A DNA stretch of 64,000 bases. Origin: Amanita rubescens (lineage: Eukaryota; Basidiomycota; Agaricomycetes; Agaricales; Amanitaceae). This document shows positions 1 through 8,840 of this stretch, piece by piece (position 1 is the first letter of the stretch; each line of letters opens with the position of its first letter). The position numbers were made by a program, and so were the translations under genes. The notes beneath the pieces are model-generated. The model was not told the DNA's origin and did not search any database. It was given only the letters and a program-made list of their open reading frames with translations. The DNA lies in the NCBI GenBank assembly GCA_015039365.1, contig WION01000251.1:1-64000 (forward strand). The letters are read 5' to 3'.

Positions 1-934
1 TTCTTGAATTCTCATGCCGGTAAAACCTGTTACATAAAGGAAGGAACAGTTGCAAAAATGAATGGAGGACGTATGTAAATGGTGCCGCGTTGCACTAAAA
101 TTGACCCAGATTGACCTCCTCAACGCTTCGTCCTGCAAGATCCACCGACGGATAAAGGTGCATGATCAAGAGAGAGCGTGACGCATTGAATTATCGCATC
201 GTGACGTGACCATGTCAGCAGAACACTCGCATTCGACTCGAGTCTCGGATCCTACGGGTGGCCTATAACAGCTAGCGGTTCTACGGAACTATCCATAATC
301 TTGGCAGCCATCAGCTCATCAGCGGTTGCCTCCGAATCGCTGCGTTGGGAGTTACTTAACGGTGGTTGCTAAATTTCTAGCATATCTTCGGTTCAGCAAT
401 GTATCTCCGAGAATCTGCACACTCGATGTTCTTCTGGGTTCAACGTGTAAACTTTAGAGGGCGCCCACTTCTAAATGTATCGTTACACTTTTCCCTTAGA
501 AACGAGATTCTAAGACCGGAAAGGCCCGCAGTGTATTCAATCTGCCAGAATGTAACGGACAAACATCAAGTCTGAAACACTCTGCTATCACTTTGTCCTG
601 CGAAACCCTGTGGCCGGCGCAATACGGTGCATTGAAGAAATGTGAATTCTCGATATCGAAATTGTACGTTGGGCGTCCTCTAACAGCGCATCTAAATTGA
701 CAATTCATACCCTTTCCATTCCAGCTCCCTTCGAACTGCGCTGTTACTACACCAACTTAGTGGTCCATATGGAACCATGTGGGAGGCATGAAAAATTAAT
801 GCCTTGGCATCTGGTAGTCATCAATCTTGTCATGGTTCCGAGTCCCTTATACCCGTTGCAGTCCATTCTGGCGATATAAAATGCCCTATGGGCTCTACGC
901 AGATTCTAAACAGGCTGGTCCTGCAAAAACGAAT
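1..934. other. Intergenic region upstream of the first small secreted protein gene
   Basis: I see no supportable gene. Short open frames exist on both strands but lack introns, a family match or a recognisable start. A TATA-like box (TATAAA, 875-880) and the leader CAGGCTGGTCCTGCAAAA (911-928) belong to the gene that begins at 935. Near 425-445 there is a weak copy of the GATGTTCTTC-type box found upstream of later members of the cluster. Confidence 0.6.
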
Positions 935-1310
935 ATGCGTCTTTCTCTTATTTCCATCCTTCTTATCAGCTTCTCCGCCGTATCCGCTCTACCTGTGCCC
1001 ACTAGTGATCATACTCATCCAAGTAATCCGGGCGTCGATGAAAAGATTGTATGTGCATACCGCTATTACACCGCGCATGCTATTAACGCCAATTTTTTAT
1101 AGAAAGAAGAAACTACCCTGCATCCTGCTCAACCTAAGGTTCAGAACCCAATTAGCGGGGAAAGCTCCACCGCCAAAGTAAACAAAGAAACCACAGAACT
1201 CCAGTCGGCCATCCCTGTAGTATGTACATACTTTTATTATGCGCTCTATCAACACCAACGGATTTCATCGTCAGGATCATCATCATTTGCCTGGCTGGTG
1301 GGAAGGGTGA
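935..1310 (+). CDS. Small secreted protein, cluster member 1
   Basis: Predicted exons 935-1048, 1103-1219 and 1275-1310 join in phase 0 to give 88 aa. Residues 1-19 are a classic signal peptide (MRLSLISILL start, hydrophobic core, cleavage after SALP-type Ala). The mature part is short and polar, with His, Thr and Pro, and has no cysteine pattern I can name. Introns start GTATGT and end TATAG or TCAG. The signal-peptide exon, its leader and the intron position match four more genes downstream, so this is a tandem family of likely extracellular proteins. Its function is not recognised. The last 12-codon exon is the weakest part of the model. The gene might instead splice to the family-like C-terminal segment at 1549-1743. 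Confidence 0.6.
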
Positions 1311-1448
1311 TGTTTACTAGCACACGTCATGAAGACCGTGAATACGGATGTAGTATGTGTAATAAATATTTTTTCTTCGTTTCCAGGTGTAGCTGAATGC
1401 CATTGCGCATGCAATACTTACTTATTTGATATATGAGTACGTTGAGTT

Positions 1449-1964
1449 ATATATTATTCTAGTATGCGTTCCCCACCGTGTGATATCGAACTGCAGAAGT
1501 TAGAAACATGTCACGTAACCTCGCCGATGTTGCTTTTGATCCCCCCAGAGTCTTTGTTTTCAAGGTAGGTTCGGGGAGAATCACTTTTACGACAACAGGT
1601 TGCGTACGGTTGCTGGAACTGTCCTGATCGAGCCCACCACTGTCATGCACCCTCATGAAATTGACCGCCTCGAGGAGGAAAAAAAATTGGTGGGCAAGTT
1701 CGGCGATTACATCGTTTATTTCCCCCCTCCGAGCGAAGTGTGAATCACCCTGGCTCGGGCACGAAAGAGGAAGATTTGAATGTATGTCTAACGCAGCGTG
1801 TGTCGTCCCCTTGAATGTATAATGAGAAGGATGCGCAGCGCCGTAGCCAAATACTGTTGCACGTGTTATACTGAGATATATATTATACGCATTCCCTGGG
1901 GGGTGATATCGATTTGCAAACCCGAAGATACGCAAGTGTAACTTCGCCGACGTTGCTTTTTCTT
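1449..1964. repeat. Partial direct duplication (about 1449-1539 and 1871-1964)
   Basis: Two diverged copies of about 90 bp share a TATATATTAT start, a GATATCGA core and a GTAACYTCGCCGAYGTTGCTTTT end. They bracket the orphan C-terminal segment at 1549-1743. This looks like local duplication debris from growth of the secreted-protein cluster. Confidence 0.5.
1549..1743 (+). pseudogene. Orphan C-terminal exon of the secreted-protein family
   Basis: An open segment of 64 codons plus TGA follows a CCCCCAG acceptor. Its end (VLIEP near the middle, then KLVGKFGDYIVYFPP) aligns by eye with the C-termini of cluster members 3 and 4, which read DIERIP...GERYIVSIP and LIERIP...DARYIVYSP. No signal-peptide exon lies directly before it in phase. 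It is either a decayed copy that lost its 5' exon or the true last exon of the gene at 935. I prefer the remnant reading because a stop-terminated third exon at 1275 already closes that gene. Confidence 0.45.
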
Positions 1965-2781
1965 AATTTCGTGATAAAAGGATTGCCATGATTGTTATTG
2001 CGCAGCAATCAACTGACCCGCTGGTGAAGATCCACTTCGAATCCGTTCCAGATTGGCTTTGTAACCTCAGCAACCGATGCTGTCCAAATTTCTCCCCCAT
2101 TTCTTTAATTCTCATACTAAAGGGAATAGGGAAAGATTAATGGGGTCCTGAGGCCTAAGAGGTGGAGAAAGCCGGCAGGCGCTTTGCCTTAGTGGTCAAA
2201 TTTCAATCTCAAATGGAGAACATCCATCATGATCGTGATTGGGTTCGTGGAGTCCAGCATGGCAGCCCCCAGCCTGTGCAATCGCCAGGCGAGCAGACAA
2301 GTAAGAAGTCCGATTCCTTTCTATGAGACTCTACGAGCTGGCTGCTGCTGGCAATATAGCGAATCAAGAAGTGACTGGAGGCAGTAGTAGGATCTCCGCT
2401 TGAAAGTAGGAAAAATATATCCAAAAACAGTTGGCCTAAAAATATCCTGGTCAGCCGATCCACCCGTTCTTCTACCATCCTTGGGGCCAGCACCGGTACC
2501 AGTTCATCGACATACACGTCTGCGCCGCTCGAATATCCACTACCAGAATAATTTTCAAGCAGTACATATTTGCTGACGCACTCGACTACACTCACCACCC
2601 CATACAGGCACCATCAAGCTCCCAGCACCACACCACGGGCCGGCTGGTCTCTACGGGACCATACATGATGCGTGATGACACAGGAGGTATGGCCGTCACA
2701 CCCGCGAAAGTCGATGGTGCTGATATTTAAACACTCGCGTTACTGCACAGGTCCCAAGTAGGCTGGTCCTCGAAACCGAAC
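1744..2781. other. Intergenic region of the secreted-protein cluster
   Basis: No supportable gene. A 123-codon open frame on the minus strand (2227-2598) has no family match or intron logic. A TATTTAAA-like box near 2730 and the leader TAGGCTGGTCCTCGAAA, just upstream of 2782, belong to the next gene. Confidence 0.5.
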
Positions 2782-3168
2782 ATGCGTCTGTCTTATATTG
2801 CCATCCTCTTTATCGCATTCTCTACCGCCTCCGCTTTACCCATGCCTATTCCTGAGTCTGATACCGACACGGTATGTACCTTATTGTTATTGTCATTGAT
2901 GACAGTGGTTGATTTTCTTTGGGAACACAAGGCGGCTTGCAAACATGTGCTCTCCCAGTTTCTCACTCCAGCCCAAATCACGGAGGTCGAAAGTGCCGCG
3001 AAACCCGGTCACAATAGCGTAACGATTCCTATGAGCCAGAGTGGGGTTGACGTCGAGGTATTCCTGGAAGGTACCCCCTCAGCAGTGATCGAGGCGCGCA
3101 AACAGCAACTCGGGAAATCATTGCAGTTTAGTTCATGCCGGTTGCTCATTTTCAAACATAGGCCATAA
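2782..3168 (+). CDS. Small secreted protein, cluster member 2
   Basis: Two exons, 2782-2871 and 2932-3168, give 108 aa. The 60-nt intron (GTATGT...CACAAG) is a multiple of three with no stop, so unspliced RNA would also encode a 128-aa protein. Residues 1-19 form a signal peptide (MRLSYIAILFIAFSTASA) and the mature protein starts LPMPIPES. The second exon encodes a soluble domain of about 80 aa, with VTIPMS and VDVEVFLEG strands, that is only loosely like members 3 and 4. There is one Cys after the junction and one near the end. Probably secreted; function not recognised. Start chosen because the leader box ends 23 nt upstream, as in the other members. Confidence 0.65.
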   Translation: MRLSYIAILFIAFSTASALPMPIPESDTDTVCTLLLLSLMTVVDFLWEHKAACKHVLSQFLTPAQITEVESAAKPGHNSVTIPMSQSGVDVEVFLEGTPSAVIEARKQQLGKSLQFSSCRLLIFKHRP

Positions 3169-4058
3169 TGCCTAGCACCCGTCAGCCTCTTGATGTATAG
3201 TTGAACATCGTAGCTGACTTGTGTGACCGGATAGGGTACATATGGTATATGTCTTCTACCAAATTTACTGTACTGGCAATGTCAACGAATAGTAGGCAGG
3301 GAGCATGTCCTTTCCGTGCCAACTTAGTTCGGTCCACAAGAGAGGTTAGTTGCAAGAGAAGCTAGACAGCTCGCCATGGAAAATGAGATAAAATGTGACA
3401 ACTGGCCAGAATGGTTCTAGGAGGCTCATACGCTTATAGTACTAACATCTGTGTATTAGGTCAGCCACGGAGACTAGCTCATGGGTCCTTGAACACATAG
3501 TAGCTCATGATCGGGTGCGTTGGAATTTCGGCGTAATCATCCACTCACTTTCTTTGTCAGGGATGCGCAACTGCTAATTCAACGACATACTACCTTCTAA
3601 TTCTGCCATACGGCGTATGGTCCCCGCTGACTTGATGTTCTTCGGGTTTCAGGGTACCCTGGCACAGCAGCGCACCGCGTGTGCATTCAAGCGATGATCA
3701 TATTTGTCAATCCATCGATTAGAAGCAATAAAGCGCAAGACCAGAAATGAAACACTTTGAAATTTCGTCTCCTGACTCCAAAATACTACCGATTGCAAAG
3801 CTGCACTGGCTCTATGTACATCCAGATTCCACGCACCACTGTCAGGTTGAGAAAGCATACTATCACTCAAGTTTCCTATACAGAACCGTGCAAGATCCGG
3901 GAGGCACTGTGGCGAGGCACGAGATCGTTGCATAGTAGCCATCAACCTTTTGCTCTTACACTCGTTACTCGTACTAGCGGTCGAGGGGCCGTTAAATACC
4001 TGACCATCCCCTACACAGATTCCCAACAGAAACAGGCTGGCCCTGCGAAACAGATAGT
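3169..4058. other. Intergenic/promoter region with a shared upstream box
   Basis: No supportable gene. It contains a 23-bp box at 3633-3655 (TGATGTTCTTCGGGTTTCAG plus GGT) that recurs upstream of members 4 and 5. A TTAAATA box lies near 3993, and the leader CAGGCTGGCCCTGCGAAA begins at 4033. Open frames at 3649-4191 overlap these elements and have no signal peptide or family match. Confidence 0.5.
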
Positions 4059-4646
4059 ATGCGCCCTTCTTTTATCGCCTTCCTCTTTATTGCCTTCTCC
4101 GCCGTATGTGCATTGCCTGTGCCCACCAGCGAAGATCATCACTCGAACTTGGTATGAGCATATTCTCACCGCGCACTCCATGCGCTGTTAACGGTCAATT
4201 TTCTATTGCGACAGTTTGCGCACGAAAATCCCCGTTCCCCTAGCCAAGGCTCTTTAACACCTGCGGTGTTAGCTAAACGAATAGACGAGCCATTGGACCG
4301 GCAGAGATATCTAGACATTTTCAGGAAAGGCCTACACGAAGGCAAAGCAAAACACACAGTATATGGATTCAAGGTTGCCATTCCCACCGAAGCCGGACAA
4401 ATGCCTCTTGACATTGAGCGGATTCCCATGCACCGGGTCGTCTTGGGTTCCACTTCCGAAGACCGGGAGATCAAGCCGATGTCTGAAGACGAATTTGACC
4501 GTTGGCTCGACCGTTTAGACAAGGAAGAACAATTAAATGGTTGGTGGATAGGGCACGATGGCGAGCGTTACATCGTTTCAATCCCGTACTACAAAGCTGG
4601 CAGTGCCAGCCAACCACAGCATCACCTGACAAATACGAAGGGTTAA
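4059..4646 (+). CDS. Small secreted protein, cluster member 3
   Basis: Exons 4059-4151 and 4215-4646 join in phase 0 to give 174 aa, the longest member. The signal peptide is MRPSFIAFLFIAFSAVCA, with the mature start near LPVPTSED. The second exon encodes a globular domain: helical DRQRYLDIFRKGL, then GFKVAIP and LDIERIP strands, an acidic DEDEFDRWLDRLDKEE-like helix, and a closing NGWWIGHDGERYIVSIP strand pair. The WW...ARYIV/ERYIV end is shared with member 4, so this is the family core. No catalytic motif is visible. Probably extracellular and possibly effector-like by analogy with tandem small secreted proteins of fungi, which is an inference only. Confidence 0.7.
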
Positions 4647-5929
4647 TGAATACTACTTATGTATAACACTTACAGGTTCAGAGTTGTATGTGCGTTGGCG
4701 ATGTTCATTGGTGTTCAGGGTGCGGCCCTACGATGATTTTGAGCATATCGTTGTCTATTGGTTTTCCTTTGGATGCGTCGAATTGATGAGGGAAACAGTA
4801 AAGTCAGACATAGTCTTTGTTAAGTAATAGATAATAGCGCATTGACAAGGATGAGATATGATGGTCAGTGAACTCATGTGCTGGCAGTAGCGCGTGGAAT
4901 GCGTTGTCCCTGGGCGCGAAATCGAATAACAATGTCAGGGGACTAGTAAGGACCGGTCTACGTCTCGAGTGTTCATGCTAAGGAGGAAGGGCAGACGGCA
5001 CAGTTGCTAGAGGGTTGATTGTACTATTTATAGAAACAGAAGTCTCACGTGGAAATGCCATTACGTCATACTACTAATCGTTCACTTCAGTCTCAAGCGC
5101 TAGCGAAGCCAAATGGACGATCCCAAGTTCCCAACCAGTGCCATGTAGCAAGGCTCTGCGCCCAGTCCTTTGCAATATCAAGTGGTTGGGATCATGTCTT
5201 GCATCCGAATCGATGATCACAAGCGTGGCCCAACTTGGACGGGACGAAACGGACAGCAAGCGGCAGTGATCTCCACGAAACCATTCAAGGATGGCGAAAG
5301 ATGTCACGATATGGTGTAAGATGAGCGACAAATCGCAATGTTGACGTCGGGTAGCCCAGGCCGTAAATCGTTGCCTCCGAATATGTATCTGGCGCATCGC
5401 TCGACAATGTTGTTGAAATTTCTAGCGTCGTTTTACACTCTACTTCTGTCCGGCATGTGAAATTGCTTCAACGGTGTATACACTCTCATTTTATCAGGTA
5501 TAGAGCTAGAGTATCCCACTGTTTCATTATCAGCGTGCAATCTTCTTCGTTGCCATTCCTCCACGTGTCATATGCTCCTACCTGATGTTCATCGGGTTTC
5601 AGGGTGCTTTTGGAATGTTTCTTTTTAATGTTTACCGAGTCTGACACAGCCTGACACAGCCCGCATTGAAGCGATATCTATCATCGATATTATACGCTTC
5701 GTTATGGATTCCCGCCATCAGATGAGTGCATCATAATTCTACCATCCAAATGACCCACATGGAACTGGAAGCATACATGATAGGCATGATGCAAGATTGT
5801 TGCGACTTGCCTCGCAGCCATCAATTCCAACTCTTACCCTCATACCCGTAGCGGTGAGATGGTTCCTTTAAATACCCATACCGTCCTCTACTACACCAAT
5901 TCCAAGCAGGCTGGTCCTGAGAAACAGAT
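4647..5929. other. Intergenic/promoter region with shared boxes
   Basis: No supportable gene. Diverged copies of the GATGTTC...TTCAGGGT box occur at 4699-4721 and 5583-5605. A TTTAAATACC box near 5866 and the leader CAGGCTGGTCCTGAGAAA (from 5907) precede the next gene. The minus-strand open frame 5074-5397 has no support. Confidence 0.5.
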
Positions 5930-6473
5930 ATGCGCCTTTCTTTCATCGCCACCCTCTTTATCGCCTTCTTCACCGTATGCGCTTTGCCCATGCCTGCCGG
6001 CGATCAGGCTCCCAGTCATTCCCCTGTACGTACATATTTTCACCTCACCGGCGACCGCGCACACTCTTTTAACGGTCAAACTTTTGTTGTAACAGTCTAC
6101 CCTAGCCCATATCCCCCCTGCAAAGGCGGAAACCTTGACAGCAGAAGTGATGACTAAAGTATTACACGATTCTACAAAGCAGGCCTTTTATTCGAAGCTG
6201 TACCTCAATGGCGATAAAAAACCCACCGGATTTGGGTTCAGGGTTGCCGTAACAATCGAAAAAGAGTCGTTTTTGATTGAGCGCATTCCGCACGACAAGT
6301 TGCAGAATCCTTCCACATTCATGTCTAAGCTCGTTCTTCTCCAGAGTGTAGGACAATTAAATGTTTGGTGGAATGAGTTTGACGCTCGTTATATCGTTTA
6401 TTCCCCTGTTGGAGGTGGCGAAAAAGGGGCGGGTGCACCGGCCGCTGGGAGTGCCAGCGAGCCACGGAATTAA
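5930..6473 (+). CDS. Small secreted protein, cluster member 4
   Basis: Exons 5930-6025 and 6096-6473 join in phase 0 to give 157 aa. The signal peptide is MRLSFIATLFIAFFTVCA, with the mature start LPMPAGDQ. The domain matches member 3 in order: a helical start (DSTKQAFYSKLYL), GFGFRVAV, SFLIERIPHDKLQ, then LNVWWNEFDARYIVYSP. It has a Gly/Ala/Pro-rich tail instead of a further strand. Intron 6026-6095 is GTACGT...GTAACAG. Probably secreted; function not recognised. The 5' structure, TATA-like box and leader are nearly the same as in its neighbours, consistent with tandem duplication and shared regulation. Confidence 0.7.
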
Positions 6474-7296
6474 AAAATGCAAGGAGTCAATAATTGGTGC
6501 CGAAGGTTCATTTATCCGTCGACCTGTATGCGTGACGCTGATGTTCTTTAGTTTTCAGGGTATGGGGCTACGTCATTGTTTTGATTTTGAATCGTTAGCT
6601 ACACACACCATGATCTATGAAAGTCTATTACGCACCGACGTGATAATGAAGTTGTCTACCTCTTGCCTGCCCCTACGCCGATTCTAACAGGCCCAATCCA
6701 TATATATGCATCTTTCTATCATTGCCATCTAATGGGCCTGGTAAGCATGATGCAAGATGATGCAGCTCATATTGTTATTTGCGCCACACGCTATCATGAC
6801 GCCGACGGTTGATTTTCTCAGCCTCCCCCGAATCTGATATCACGCCAAGAATGTGTAAAAGATGCCAAGAGAAACGGAGGCCTCGACGGCTCGTTGCTAT
6901 TGTCGTTGTAATCAGCCCGAGGCGGTGTAAAAGAAAACGTACGAGATGGCCGACAGGCTGGCACAGTGGCAACGGCATGAGTCAGCCGAAAGTGCATCAT
7001 TGAAGCTGTGTACATTTCGTCTGTGAAAAATCTGTATGAGTACGACTTGGCTGCTGCTTGCAGTATATGCAGCGCACTGAATAAATCTCTTACATGGTCT
7101 AATGCACTCGGAGTTGAAACAGTATAGTGGTAGCAGGTTCAACGCGTGCCAGGTTGCTGCCTTAAGATGCCATCAATCAAGTTATTTAAGATCCCCATAG
7201 CAGTCGATCATGCCTTCAATACATAAGTAAGAAGCCGAACGATAAATGCTTGTGCTCAGCACAAATCTCTTCCAGGCTGGTCCTGCAAAAACTAAA
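6474..7296. other. Intergenic region with a decayed family copy
   Basis: It holds a copy of the upstream box at 6539-6561 and the signal-exon remnant at 6706-6732. Nothing else is supportable. Several overlapping short frames at 6775-7142 run on both strands without family similarity. Confidence 0.5.
6706..6732 (+). pseudogene. Remnant of a signal-peptide exon of the secreted-protein family
   Basis: ATG followed by HLSIIAI and then TAA matches the first eight residues of cluster members (MRLSFIAI-type). It is preceded at 6688 by CAGGCCCAATCC, a decayed form of the CAGGCTGGTCCTGC leader at the same spacing from the ATG. Together these mark a sixth, dead copy. Confidence 0.6.
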
Positions 7297-7760
7297 ATGC
7301 GTCTTGCTTTCATTTCCATCCTCTTTATTGTCTTCTCCACCGCATATGCCTTGCCCTCAGGATGGAGTCGATTCAAGGAGTCAGTTCTCCCAGGTCATTC
7401 AAATCCCTACGTATATCCATATTTCTGTTGTGCCCATGTACATTCATTGCTAACGCCGTAAATGGTTGATTTTAGGAAAAAGAACCTCCCCCCCTTCCTG
7501 CCTGCGGCGATGGCCAGACGCCTTGCGATCCTAAGGAATTCAAACAAGTTGCAAATCTGTATACAAATAAGGCTGGGAAGCGCTTTGACCGTGATACAGT
7601 TATGCTCCAATTCAATGGCGGGAAGCTGATGATCGAACACTTATTCCTGCCGGCGGAAAAGGAGAACTTGCGCAAAATGTACAAGGGAAAGGTATCAAAA
7701 AACCTACGATTATTCGCCAATGGGCAAGGGGAGGATGTATATGTCGTTCATTATTATTGA
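7297..7760 (+). CDS. Small secreted protein, cluster member 5
   Basis: Exons 7297-7410 and 7476-7760 join in phase 0 to give 132 aa. The intron starts GTATAT and ends TTTTAG, with a GCTAACG branch-like site. The signal peptide is MRLAFISILFIVFSTAYA. The second exon differs from members 3 and 4: CGDGQTPCDPKEFKQVANL at the start (two Cys) and MLQFNGGKLMIEHLFLPAE, ending VYVVHYY. So the signal exon is conserved while the mature domain is diverged or exchanged. Function not recognised. An earlier donor at GTCATT would break the frame, which is why GTATAT was chosen. Confidence 0.65.
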
Positions 7761-8011
7761 AATTAGCAAGCGTAGTAGAAATTCTTAGGATAGTACATAA
7801 TGGTAATACCTGTTAGTCCACAATTATTATGCGTCCGCCATGGCTAGCCCGTGAAGAAATGGGAGCCTATTCGCGAGAGAATAAGCGGGAGTCTATATCA
7901 TGCAATTATTTAAAGATCGACTTGTACTGCATTACGCATGACATACCGATAACCGAACGAAGAAGTCGAAAAAAATGAGTGTTATTCGTAGTAAGCCAGT
8001 ACACAAGGGCT

Positions 8012-8727
8012 TCAGCTAAGAATGACTTCAACCTCATCGACACCCCCGGGCCCTTTTCCCGTCGTCATCTTCATCTCCGAGGTAAACACATCAGCGCCCG
8101 ATGCCAATGAATCAATAAGCATTGCCAGTTTTGTAGTGTTCATATTCGGCTCCTGTTACCAAAAATCGCATCAGACACAGGCCGTACTAAACGTTGCATC
8201 TGAACACTCACCTTTTGAATATGTTCCAGATCATCTTTGAAACCCTCTGCAACTGACGCCATCCAAAATTTTCGAAATCGCTCCCGCAGTTCTTGAGTTT
8301 TCATACCAGTGGGATCTTCATCTGTTGAAGGAAGAAAAGACGGTATTGTTACAGGAGGTGGAGAGGGAGAGGGAGAGGGACGTGTAGTGCGAATATTTTG
8401 CTTTACGGTGGATGAGGCGCGTAACTCGCCTTGGGGAGGCCCGGAGTGGTTATGATGATTCTTAGTGGCTTGTTGTGCAACGACTGGACTCTCTACATCT
8501 GTACCCGAGTCCGAGTCCGAGTCCGATTCTGAATCCGAATCAGACGAAGATGAGCTCGAGGAAGCCTCAACGGCAACCTCTGCAGTTTTTGGTGCGGGCT
8601 GCTTCTGTTCCTCTGCCTCAGAAGAAGTGGAATCTGAAGACGAAGAAGACGAAGAAAGAGAGGCCGCGCGACGCTTTCTCTTGCGATTTCGTTTTCTGGT
8701 AGAAGTCGCGGTTTTGGCAGCGGGCAT
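8012..8727 (-). CDS. RSA3: Ribosome assembly protein 3 (RSA3)-like
   Basis: Exons 8212-8727 and 8012-8152 (minus) give 218 aa. The N-terminus is basic (RKRNRKRKRR), followed by long Ser-rich and Ser/Asp/Glu-rich tracts at about residues 20-90. The C-terminal module reads LRERFRKFWMASVAEGFKDD, then LEHIQK, then (after the intron) MLIDSLASGADVFTSE. That is the RSA3 signature of an F...F...F.DDL..I+KE region followed by LIDSL..GA..F. Yeast Rsa3 acts in the nucleolus in early 60S subunit assembly with DEAD-box factors. The start was set at MPAAKTATST because fungal RSA3 proteins begin just before the basic block; an upstream in-frame ATG at 8814 would add 29 residues. Confidence 0.8.
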
Positions 8728-8840
8728 GATTAGCACAGCCACATCTGAAGTAGCAGAAGAATCGTATTCGTACACATCCGAGTAACAATACACTGCCATC
8801 ATTGTAGCTATCAAATGAAACCATAGTCGATAATAAGCCT

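Noticed and set aside
2227..2598. 123-codon minus-strand frame in the secreted-protein cluster
   Set aside because: No signal peptide, introns or similarity to the cluster genes.
8465..8785. Acidic Ser/Glu-rich open frames on the + strand
   Set aside because: They are antisense to the low-complexity Ser/Asp tract of RSA3.
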